A stretch of 64,000 nt of DNA, taken from Erpetoichthys calabaricus. Lineage: Eukaryota > Chordata > Cladistia > Polypteriformes > Polypteridae. The stretch covers positions 69,858,460 to 69,922,459 of the forward strand of contig NC_041409.2 in assembly GCF_900747795.2 (NCBI RefSeq), read 5' to 3'. The notes below the pieces were generated by a model. It had not been told where the DNA came from. It worked only from the letters and a program-made list of their open reading frames with translations, and ran no database searches. Position 1 is the stretch's first letter. Every line of letters starts with the position of its first letter. Position numbers and translations under genes: made by a program. This document shows, piece by piece, positions 1 through 12,100 of the stretch.

Positions 1-1820
1 AATCTCAGACACAACATAAAAGATGTTCCAATATTTATATGGATGTTTCAATGACGTCGCATGTAGCACAACCCTGGAGAATCCTGGGACATTTTACCCT
101 GGCAACCATTGACTTCATTGCCAGAATATGGTGATGTCTACAAGAAAACAAAATGGCATCACGGCATAATTGCAAAATAAGTAACTTTCTTGGGAAGACT
201 TGGATCACAAAATAAATATTAACAATAAAGTTCTTGGGTATGAAAACCCCATAAACAATATGCAAATTAATGCAAACATTACAAGGAGGCGCTATGAAAG
301 TTAAATAAAGAAATCAGTCGCAACAGATAATAACAAACTGTGATACTGAAGGGCTGTGCGTCAACCAATCAATTAATAACTAGCAGCCAAACAATAATGT
401 GATGCTAAGTGAGTTGAATAGATAACCAGTAACATGAAGGATCCCACTTATAGCTATGTGTTCATCATTCAGTATCTATTTCAGTCTCAAGGTCTGAGAA
501 ATTTTGACCTTTCCTGGTCTGAAATTTTCTTGGAGTTCTCAGAAAAAAGAAAATCAAAAATTTTGGAAATGTTTGGTGCAGCAAAATGAAAGCATTAAGA
601 AGGCAATGTGGTTCAGGAGCAGCAAGTCCTCCTGTTTGCAACACCTGGTCATCTTTCACATCACTTTGTATCCTGTTATTTTTGGTTGCTGGTTAAGGAA
701 AGAAGAAACTAAAAAGTCACATCAATAACAATTAAGGTAAAAGTAGTATGTCCTATTAGCAGCGGTAACTGGTTATTACCTACAAAAATGGCTATAAAGT
801 ACTCCTGCAGCCACTGTGGCTATCCAGGATCTTAGTTCGATACCCCTGCTCAAGACACTAAGCCCAGTTCATGCTGGATAGGCTCTAGGGACAAAGACCC
901 TTATATTCGTTTAGGCGGGTAAAGATAGATGGACCTGTATGTTCTTCTAATGTCTATGTTTGGCTTTCTCTGTGTACCTTGTGTAATGTCGTCTGTGCTG
1001 AGTTTGAGTCTTCTACCTGTTTCTGGGTGGAATTCACCCTACAGTTTATAAGACATACTGTACTGTCAGGCAACATTAAACTGTTCCAATGTGGTCACCT
1101 TTGTGTGTATCTATGGAATGGAATAAACATCTATTTGAGTGTGGGTGCAAGGTGACCTCTGACACTGGCTATGTTATTACCTAATAATGCTATTTAATAA
1201 CTGCACAGTATTACATTAAACTTGTAACCAGGGTGACGTGATGGCAGTTATTGAAGTTGCCATATTTATAAATTGACATATTTACTGTATGTTTACTGCA
1301 TTTATATACAACTTTGCACATATTCTGCACTGCTTTTCTTCTTTTTCAAAAGGTATATTTGAATTTTTACTGAACACTAACCTATTTTATTTTATTTTAA
1401 TTACCCACCGATTGAGTTGCCCATTTTTAATAAATCACCTGGGTTGTGGGTGGGGTGTAGATTTTTAAAGAAGCTTGTTTGGGTTAGAGAGAGAGTTTGA
1501 GAGAAGAAGGACTTGGGTTCCACAGAGCAAGGTATGGAGAGTTGGGGTTGAATAGCCTGGCTTTGGGTTTTTGTTTCTTATTTCTTATTAAAGAGATGTA
1601 ATTGTTGTAAGATAGCCATCTATGTGATAAATTTGGATAGGTGTATCTAGCTGTGTAAACTTTGTTTAACTAGATAGCTAAGTTAGTGTTGTCCTCCTGC
1701 CTTGTTTCTGTTTTGTGTAACTTTCTCCATAATTTTTGACAATAAATAGAGTTTTTTTTAGTTAGCTGGTTTAGTTATTTTCTGTGTTTTGTCTCCCTCA
1801 CTCTCTCACTTGTGTGTGGC

Positions 1821-1882
<62 letters not shown>

Positions 1883-2680
1883 CTAGGCCTTTTGGTAGGC
1901 CATAACACAATAAAGACATATTTATGGAGAAACCAGCTCGAGTGGCTGATGTGTTTATGATTCTATCCAGATTCAGAAATGTGAAACTGGAAGGAATCTG
2001 AGTGATTGATCTTTTCAACTCACTAAAGGGCAAAATGAAACCTCTGAATCTGACATACAAAGTCAAATGACTCAAAATTCTTCCAACAGACTTTATTCTT
2101 CGCAAAGTGAGAGATCTCAACAAAAAAAGGGTGAGAATGGAGACATTTTCTGAACCTGAAAGCATCGTCAACATCCACCAACTGATATGTGTGCCATAAC
2201 ATTTTATTAACTGCAAAACAACTGATACAACATCTCAAACCAAACAAACTGAAACAAATATCAAATAATAATTACTACACATTAAAAAACACACCAAAAA
2301 AGTCTTAATAATGAGCTCAATCGGTCAGCAGTGCTCCACGTTCATAAACGAGAAGTGTGCCACAAAAATATACACTGAAATCTTCCTAACAGCATGTTAC
2401 ATATGCAGACAGCTTATCAAGAGGTGCTTCTAGAATGTTCGTCATCCTACCAGAAGTGGACAATTTGAACTATTGCTTAGACAAAGACAAAAAAAAGAAC
2501 CAGGCTGATAGATGATAAACTGATCAGAAGACCCTAAATTGTTTCGCACCATTATCAGTTGTCTGCTGTTGAATCTCAGAAGCCCAGTAGGTCACAGGGC
2601 TTTTAATGAATGTAGAGGTTCTACAGCACTTTGAGTTACTTTCATGTATAAAAATATGTTGAATTCATATGTGCAAGCAT
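1..2680. other. Presumed ARMH4 intron, no gene recognised
   Basis: AT-rich. It contains an old L2-like trace (840-930), an LTR-like stretch ending near a polyA signal at about 1740 (weak), the (AT)n tract, and a decayed plus-strand frame at 1910-2190 that I could not identify. The next ARMH4 exon (transmembrane) was looked for on the minus strand and not seen. Confidence 0.45.
1826..1880. repeat. (AT)n microsatellite
   Basis: About 27 uninterrupted AT repeats. Confidence 0.95.
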
Positions 2681-2689
2681 TCAATCGTC

Positions 2690-3345
2690 CTACTTAAAAT
2701 CTTTTATTGAGCACATTTACTGTATCTTGTTTAAAATTCTCCAAAATGTTTCCAGGGCAAGATTCAACATTTGAACATTGCAATCGACCTCTAGCCTCAT
2801 TGGGTCACATGTTTTGGGCGTGCACCAAATTAACATCATTTTGGACCAAAATCTTTAAATGCCTTTTAGACAGCCTTGGTGTCACAATCACTCCAAATCC
2901 ATTAATAATTGTGTTTGGCGTACCTCCAGATGGTCTTAAAGTAGAGAAGGACAAACAAACTGTAACTGCCTTTATTTCACTATTAGCTTGTAGACTTACA
3001 GTATATCTTGCTCAACAAGAAGAATCCCACCCCACCACTTTTAAGTCAATGGGTAACTGATGTTATATAATATTTGAAATTGGAAAAAATCAAACTCTCA
3101 CTTAGAGGATCTGTTCAAACTTTTTTTTTAAATATGGCAGGATCTAATTAATCAAATCTTAGAATGAGCACTTATATCAGGGAAAAGGATATTCTTCTGT
3201 CTTTGTTTTTTTTTTTAGTTTTGCTTATTTTGTAGTTTCTCCTCTCTTTCTCTTGGGTGGGGCTAAGTTATGGTTTGTTAAACTTGACATGATTTTATGG
3301 AATGCTGTTTTTTAAATAAAATTAATAAAAAAAAAATTTGAATAA
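2690..3345 (+). mobile_element. L1/Tx1-type LINE, 3' end fragment
   Basis: A frame from about 2745 to 3057 reads ...LASLGHMFWACTKLTSFWTKIF...NPLIIVFGV..., the C-terminal Cys/His-type tail after reverse transcriptase in fish L1-like elements. It is followed by a short 3' UTR and an A-rich tail with AATAAA-like signals at about 3315-3340. Only the 3' end is present, as with most 5'-truncated LINE copies. Confidence 0.7.
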
Positions 3346-3535
3346 ATAAATGCTGTAGTTGTTTGGTAAGCCCAGAAGAATACAGGCAAAACAGCACCTT
3401 CTTGTCCAAACTGTTCTTTGGGACAAGATGAACCTGCTCTACCCTGTTCTACATATTTTGACCCTAAAGCATACAGTCGGCATTCACTCCATGGTCACCT
3501 ATGCATTTGGGAATAGAAAAGTGAAGAGAACATAC

Positions 3536-3730
3536 CGAGACCCTGGTTGCGCTGTGCCCAGTCATTCCCAGCAGGAAGGTGATACGGAGTTTGGCTCAGG
3601 GAGGCTGTGACAAGGGTCACAGCAAACATCTCCAAGTCATCCTCCTGACTCTCATCTTCATCAGATTCAGGTGTGTCTTCTGCCTCCTCCTCTTCTTCCT
3701 CTTCATCTCTTTCCTCACTGTCATGCTCCT
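3536..3730 (-). CDS. ARMH4: ARMH4 exon, poly-acidic tract and pre-membrane segment
   Basis: 195 nt, phase 1 to phase 1, with acceptor tctactgcag at 3731 and donor TCTCG|gtatgt. It encodes [19 protein letters not shown]..., then ...[26 protein letters not shown]. The Asp/Glu tract followed by a short W-x-Q-x-NQGL motif is the same order as in human ARMH4 just outside the membrane, and this exon carries most of the weight for the gene call. Confidence 0.82.
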
Positions 3731-6108
3731 CTGCAGTAGAGGGAAAGACGGAAGTGAATGGAACTTCTGCTTCAGATTAGCCTTTCAATACTTACCATTT
3801 TCATGCCAGTATAGTGAGGAGTATCAGAGCAGATGGTGTGATGGAAAGCGGGGCATCAGCGAGCCCAAACCCCGACACAATCACAAACACACTGTCCCAG
3901 GTTCAAATAAGGGTTGGTGTATTCACCAATATCCTTTCCACAGTTGCAAGAACACAAAACACAGGTTTCTCTCTCCAATATCCACAAAATCTCTCTCCTT
4001 CCAACTCTTACCACTGCACTGCCCTCCTCCAGTCGAGTGTTGCCCTTCTTTCTCCCAGCTCCGATCTACCAGGCCAAGGGAGTACAGTCCCTTTTATTAA
4101 GGACCCAGGACTACTTCCAGTGCCAGGGCCATTGCCCGATGGAAGCACTTCCAGGTCATACGGAAGTCTATCACAGCAGGGAGCTTGTCTCCCTGCAGCG
4201 CCCTCTTGTGGCACCCAGTGACCCCAGCAGGGCTGCTCTGCCGGACTACATCTCCCTGCATGCCTCTGCCATCTAGTGTGCTGGGGGAGTAAAAAACCCC
4301 CAGCGATATTTTTTTCTTTCAATGGGCTGTCTGTCCATCCCTTCCAGATCCCTTTCTTCCCCCTGGCCGGGATGCTTATTTGGCTCTTAGGAGTCTCCTG
4401 TCCGGGCAAGGAACCATTCCCTCTCCTGGCCTGGATACCCGTCCTGCCCATGTGGCATCTACAATGGTTTTAAAAACTAACCAACTCAATACATTTTTGA
4501 ATGCATCTTGGAAAATACTGATTTGCCCCCTCAATGCACACCCTCCCGCATTCCGCCAGATGTACCTTCAGACTCCAGTTTCTCCAGATCCTCCAGTCCA
4601 GTTTCAGGAGGGGGCCGCAGCCGACTAACCAGGCTTCCCGAATGCCTGCTGCTAGAAATCACAGGGTGGTGAGTCTGCATGCTGACAGAAGCGGTTTTGT
4701 TAGAAGTTTGGGTGTCTCCTGTTTCTAAAGAGCAGTGAAAGAGAAAACACAAAAGAAGGAAGCCTGCAGTTGACTTTTTGTATATAAATAAACTATCAAT
4801 AAACAAATCAGTCATAGTCAGCTTCTGATTTTCAAAGCAGCTGTTCAGTCATATTCAGGGCTCTTGCACAGAGATATGGTAGTAAGCTGATCAGGGTACA
4901 GTGACTGTGGTCTTAAGCACCTTACTGGATTCAGTCTTATTATTACACATGAACATCATAGGTCACTCAACCATTAGTTTGTTACTGCACATTTATTTAA
5001 ATCAGTGTTTTCAAGGGTTTTTTTGTACTCTCTGAATCTGTGATACTTAAGGTATATTTCAATGTTCATAAACTAGGACGACCTGGTTGTTGATTCTAAA
5101 CTGGACCATTGTGAATGTGTGCCCTGTGATGACCTGGTGTCTTGGCCAGGGTTAGGCTCCACGCATTGGGGCCCTGTAATAAAGAAAATGGATTCATACA
5201 ATATATGAAAAAAGAAGGGATACTGGTACAGTGGAGCACTAAATTGTTATTTTGATGGGGTGATTTTCCCTTTTGTGCATATAGTCATGACAAAGAAAAG
5301 AAGGATCAGAAATTGATGAGAACAGCAATGCTTTCATGTCTAACTAACCAACCTCCAGTCTTTAGGGCTGACTCAGGATGTAAAATTTATTGCAAGGTAG
5401 AGGAAGGTGACCAAAACCAGTTTGGATTCTTTGCAGGACATTCTATGAAACATCCCCCGCATAAAACTACCTAGCTGGCAAGTATCCACTACTTGAGGGC
5501 AGGTGTGAAAAGGCAGTGTGTGCACCCATTGGTCTGAAGTATGGTTGTTTGGGAATGGCTTTCAATCAGAGGCCATTCTGTACCACAATACCCCATTGGT
5601 CTAAAGATTTGGACAGGAATGTATAAAGTTGGCTGCTTTACCCCTCCCTCTCCTCTCTCTCTCTCTCACACCATGGCCATGAAGAGAACAACAATGAGGA
5701 GCACAACTCGGCAGCCATATTGAGACAGGCATGCGGCCTGTCCTGAGGAAAGCTGACTAGAAATGATGACTTGACCAGAGACATTTGAGTAACTACAAGT
5801 CTGTGTGCCGCCTGAAACTACACATCAAACATTCATCACATTGTATGGTTGCCTATATTCACGTGTACTTTGCTACTTTATTATTATTATCCATCCATCC
5901 ATCCATTTTCCAACCCGCTGAATCCGAACACAGGGTCACGGGGGTCGGCTGGAGCCAATCCCAGCCAACACAGGGCACAAGGCAGGAACCAATCCCGGGC
6001 AGGGTGCCAACCCACCGCAGGACACACACAAACACACCCACACACCAAGCACACACTAAGGCCAATTTAGAATCGCCAATCCACCTAACCAGCATGTCTT
6101 TGGACTGT

Positions 6109-6139
<31 letters not shown>

Positions 6140-9100
6140 ACGCAGACACGGGGAGAACATGCAAACTCCACGCAGGGAGGACCCGGGAAGCGAACCCGGG
6201 TCCCCAGGTCTCCCAACTGCGAGGCAGCAGCGCTACCCACTGCGCCACCGTGCCGCCTTTATTATTATTATGAAAATTATAAATAATACATTATTGAAAT
6301 GTGTAACTTAACCCCTGCTAGTCCTTTTACTCTGCCTAATTGCTTGAGGTACAAGGGAAGGTGGGGAGAAGTGCTAAAGTACAATCCCTTATAAATAGTG
6401 GTACTTTAAGTCTATGTGATTTGAGGCACCCTGATAAAGCATGCACAATAAAAAATACAAAAGCGAAAGGTTAAGTCACATAGGATGCTACCAAGACAAA
6501 ACAGTAACATTTATGCAAAATACGTGACATGCAAAAATGAGTGATGTGATGCAAAGTGAGGCACTTTCGGGGATACTCCGCACTGTGTTGTTTCAAAGCA
6601 ATCACAGCTTCATGGGGGAGGTTATTGCTTTGATGCAGTGAATGGTGTTGCACACCAGGGAACCAGCTATGAAAAGTGATGCAGTACAGAATGAAGAGCG
6701 ATTGGGAGTTCATGGGGGACGCCCCCTCTGCTTTATTGCTTCAGTTGCGATCACAACTTCATGGGGAAGATTATGGCTTTGATTCAGTAAATAGCAAGGT
6801 GCACCAGGGAGGAGGCAATGACTATCCATCCATCCATTATCCAACCCGCTATATCCTAACTACAGGGTCACAGGGGTCTGCTGGAGCCAATCCCAGCCAA
6901 CACAGGGTGCAAGGCAGGAAACAAACCCTGGGCAGGGCACCAGCCCACCACAGAGGCAATGACTAATATGGTGCAAAGTGTGGCATCCTATCTTCACAGG
7001 TAACTCTCCAAAGTCCAAACTACCAACAGATTTGTAAGATGGTGCCAGTGCTTGTGATGAACCAATCAGCACAGTTCATTACGCGAGCCCCACCCACAAT
7101 AGTTCCTGGTTGAATGAAAAGTACGTATCCTGAAAAAAGCTAAAAGAAGTACCAGGAACTACTTACCATGAACTACAAATGGTCCCTGATTCCTGAAAAA
7201 AGTTCCTGCAGTGGGAAAGTGCCTTATTGTATGCTGTCATTATTGTTACTAAATAAACTGCAGTCAAGAAACTTCTGTAGTTTACAAAGCAAGAGAGTTA
7301 TGGAGAATGTTTTTTTTTAAATTACATTAGAATATTATCTTTATCTAGTCATTTAGCCCGTTACAATAATGGGCGCTAGAACAGTAGTGCATAAACATTA
7401 GTAGGAGCAGTCTATATTAAATGGCAAGGGACTTTGACCTCATTCTCTTTGTTGGTCGTATTTTTCTTTCTTTCAGCCTTTCTTTTGTTGATGTTTACTT
7501 GCTGAGCTGACCGTTCTTCGTGGGCTGCCGCCGTGTATTGTGTGTCTTTAATTTTCTGTGACAGTAATACTGTCTTGTATGTCTGCTGGCTTGTACGTCA
7601 GTAATATACCTTTAATTTTCTCTGGCGGTAATACAGGTATGTGCATCGGTAATATGCCTTTAATCTCTTCTGACAGTAATACTGGCTTGTATGTGGCTGT
7701 AATATGCGTCACTGTATTGTATACCTTTAATTTCCTCTCGCAGTAATACTGGTTTGTATTTCCGTAAAACGCCTCTAACTTTCTCTGACAGTAATATCGC
7801 GCATCGCACCGTGCCCCGCGCATGCGCACTTCACCAGAAGACACACACACACAGACACCTGGACGCACACAGGGATTTTATTAAAGAGGATACACACAGT
7901 CCCTGGTGGTGCAGTAGTTAGTGCTACTGCCTCAAAGACCCAACATTGTAATACTGTGCCACAGGGTACAAGGTGTCCCTTTGTTTGTGAAGCCTTTTTA
8001 GCTATTCTTGATTTCCTCTCACATTTCCTGAGACATGCATACTCAACGTGGGTGAATCTTTGAGTGTACTCTGTGATAGACTGGTTAACTCCTACCCAAT
8101 GCCCGATAACATAGACACTGGCTCCCACAACCCTAAATTGTATTAAGAGGGGTTTGCAGTATTATAATCAAAGAAAAAAAAAGTCTGTTTAGTGTACTGA
8201 CATAAACACCTAGTGAAGTATGGGCAAAATATTCAACATGACATTACGTATGAGCGATGCCAGTATACTAGGATGAAGAGTGCATTCCATTTTCCTTCTT
8301 CTGTGTGATTTTATCAGTATATCCAATTATGAAGTGTTGCTTCTTTCCCTCTCTGCGGGTGTCTCAAATAGAGAATTAGCTTTTTTCCACAAGGTTTCAG
8401 GAATTAGGAGCATGGATCCAAAAGTAAGGGGTACATCAGGTAAGACAATTTGTGTTTTCTATTAAGTACAGTGAAGTTCTGTATTTAATTCGTTTTTTTA
8501 TCATGACACTGAAGAAAGACTCTGTACTCTATACACCTGACAATACCACTGCTACTGCATTGCTTTCATTTTCCCCGTGTAGAAATTTTGAAAATGAATA
8601 CATAATAAATTTTAAGATAAAACCAGGACCATGTGTGAATCATGTATGTCTCAAAGCTAACTGGAGTTTTTGTTTCTTCTTCTCCATTGTCAACTAGCTA
8701 TAGTTCATTAATTCATTAATGGACAGATATTGTTGGGTTCCATTTGTTTTCCAGTCTGTTTAAACAAATCTATGTCTGTATGTGTACTCATTATGTAATT
8801 AGTCATTTTTTAATTGCATTTACATGTAAACTTGTTAAATACAATGTTCAGAGTCTGCTCTCAGTAAAGAGTGCTATACAAAAATAAGCTGAATTGAAAT
8901 GAATTAATGTATGCAAAAAAATGTAATAATTTCTATGGAGGCAGACAACTGGTCGTCCTCACATGTGAATATTGTACAATATGTTTAAAATACTCCCCTT
9001 TGGAAAATAATATGGCTGGTCATGACCTCTGCATTCAATGGGTTGCATTCTCTGTAATTAATATGATTTGAAAAAGCTCTCTGAACTGAGTGTGCTGCTA

Positions 9101-12100
9101 ACTTTGATATGAAATATAAATGTATGGGACATAGAACTGATTGTATCCTTGATTAGTCAATTATGTCCTGTAATGTCAGACAAGCCCACTTTGGGCTGGA
9201 GCCGATCAAAGCAGCATTAGACTGAAAGTAGGAAACAGCTTGGGACAGGACACAAGTCCACCGCAGGACCATTCAGGTTAATATTTCCACCCATCCATTT
9301 TCCAACCCGCTGAATCCGAACACAGGGTCACGGGGGTCTGCTGGAGCCAATCCCAGCCAACACAGGGCACAAGGCAGGGAACCAATCCTGGGCAGGGTGC
9401 CAACCCACCGCAGGGTTAATATTTCTCTATTATAAAAAAAAATCTTGGAAGGTTGGAAGGAGACGAGGTGTGATTTTCTCAGAGAGACACCTTCACGTCA
9501 CGCAAGATGAGTCAATGTGCCAAGAGATTTAACCACGCCTACGGCCGGAAATAAAACAAAGAGTAGATGACAAAGTAGAACATTGTAAAGAATTAAAAAA
9601 TGTTGGTGCGACACACATGCAGAGCAGGTTAGAGAAAATGGAAGTACAAATCGCAATAGCGTAAACAAACAGAAATTACTACTTGGTGAAATAACGGAAC
9701 AACGAAAAGAGATTGAATATATTGTTCGGATTTGAACTTTAAGTCAGAGACTTGTAGATCATCTAATTCATGTTGCCATCAAGGAAAAAAAAGTAGTGTT
9801 TCTTCCCAATGAAGAGGTGTATCTGCGAGAATTAAAATATTCCAAAAATATTGGTGCGGTACACATGCAGAGCAGGTTAGAGATAATATATGTATGAAAA
9901 TTCGAAAGTCCCCAAAAAAGGATAGTAAAGATCGCATTAGTGCAAACAAATGGAAATTATTACTCAATGAAATATAAAACAATGAAAAGAAATCGAATAT
10001 ATTGTTCGAATTTAAACTTTTAGTCGGAGACCTGTAGATTGTATAATTCGTGTTGCCATCAGGGAAAAAAAAAAGTAGTGTTTCTTCCCAATGAAGAGGC
10101 GTATCTATGAGAATTAAAAGATTTGTTGGTTGGTGAAACAGAAATTCCGTGAGAGAAATCATTTCTCACTTGTGTGAATGCTATTGTCAGACACATTTCT
10201 TGTAGAGAGAAAGAAATGATATTCACTCAAGGGAAGTTATACGTTGCATTGTCACGATGTAATTCCAAACACGGAATCAAAATTCAATGCGATATTGATG
10301 AAAAGGTAAAAGCGAAAAGAGTTTGAATATATGGACATAGGTGATATGACAGAAGTGTGCCACGTGAGATGGGATTTGGGTGTATGGCAAGCTAAGCAAT
10401 TTATAAAATAAAAATAAATAAAAAAAGTTAATTTTCACCTGCAGAGGAATATTTATGTAAGAACAGTAGCCCTTTGTTGGTCAAGTGCAATAAGCTTAAA
10501 ATGAAGTAGCTGGACTGTGGATAAACCAGATAATTCATCACCTGGATTTTTGAAGTAAATTGTTATGTCATAAGTATCTATAAAGGACGGTGTGCATGGC
10601 AGGTGTCCTGACCGGCATGGGTTAAGGTTCCTTACCTGGGCAGGTGGCCAGCCTGCTGGAAGCACAAGGAGAAAGGCAGGGTCTTCCCTGCCTTAGCCAG
10701 AAAGTTGACAGAAGATGCCAGTTTAGAAATGGGTACCCGGCTGGGTTGGACTGAGGAACAATACCAGCTGGGAGGCCAGTGTGACAGAAGGACCAGAGCA
10801 GACAACCGACCAGGGTTAAATGCTCCCCTGACATGTTAGGTGCCAGAATCTCTGATCCCTGGGAGGAATGCTGGGAATTGTAGTCCTATTGAAGCAGTCT
10901 TGCTGGGTTCCTGGGGGTGTTGCTAGAGGGGGCTGTGGGGATTTGTGATCCTTGCTCTCAGGGACTTCCACTCAACCTGGAAGTGATTTCATCAGGCTAT
11001 GCCCTAGCACCAGCAGTATTCCCAGGTTTTAACATAAAGGAGGACACTCAGCCTCTTTGGGAATGGAGTTGGACAACATTCGCCTGGGAGGAGTGGAGAA
11101 ATAAAAGAGAGAGAGAGAGAGAAGAAAGAAGTGGAACATTTGTGATTCTACAGCTTGTGAGAAACTTTTTTGTAAGGAATTTTGGTTAATAAACCTTGTG
11201 TTTGAACTTGGGACTTGTGTATTTGTGGTAGTGTTTGGGGTTTGGGTGCTGCAATGCCCCTAATAGTCACAATGTATAAAATGTATTCACAAGCTAGTGT
11301 GAAAAGACAGATGCAGAAGAAAACACAACATAATAATAATAATAATAATAATAATAATAGGAAGAAAATATATGTGCCCAACCAGACATACCTTTATGGT
11401 CAAACCACTTTACAACACAGTTGGGCAAAACTTTCCCAAAATGATTACATTGTGGTATCACATGAGGACTGTTTCATAACCAGTTTTGAACTTTGACTTG
11501 CGCCAGTTCAGACAGTTTATTCTGTACGAAATGATTTAAACATTCATTGCCATAATAACTTTCACCAAGCAGACTTGGAAGTGATAACCCAAATGCATCA
11601 ATGCACAGTTCCCATAAAGAGCAAATTGTGTGAAGCGCTCCCGTTTGTCACGGGTCAGTGAAGTGGCAATTGCAGAATGCACAGTACAGTTTCTAAGATA
11701 ACTCACAATTGCACAGTAAGCATTTGGAGCCGGCTAAGGGCTTGCATACTTTACTGATTTCGTACTGTAGCTAATGGACTTTGTCCATTCCATATGGAAA
11801 GGGCATGCATTTACTTCAGAGTTCTGTATGCTCAGTTACAAAATGGAGTGTAATGTCTGCTGGGGTGTACAGTACTTCAGAAATCCCAACAGAGGAAGGG
11901 AGAGTAAGATGAGGGATCCTGACATGATCATAGAAGAACTGGGAGCTGGTTAGGCAGAGTCTGACAAAAGAGGGATCCAGCTGTACAACACAGGACTGGA
12001 CTCAGCTGTTGTGTCTGTATGTGTGATATATCATGATACCTTAGGCATATCAGATATGTTCCTTTAATCCCTTCTGTAACATTCTCTGTGGCAGGAAGAT

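Noticed and set aside
1450-1800. Stretch with a late AATAAA (about 1741) reminiscent of an LTR end
   Set aside because: Only a polyA-like signal supports it, and the borders are not visible.
1910-2190. Plus-strand frame reading MEKPARVADVFMILSRFRN, then LFNSLKGKMKPLNL and ILRKVRDLNKKRVRMETF
   Set aside because: Codon-like composition suggests an old coding fragment, but it has in-frame stops, no splice sites, and I cannot assign a family.
5440-5870. LTR-like stretch with tataaagttggctgc and a CT-rich tract
   Set aside because: No matching second copy in the window and no clear ends or TSD.
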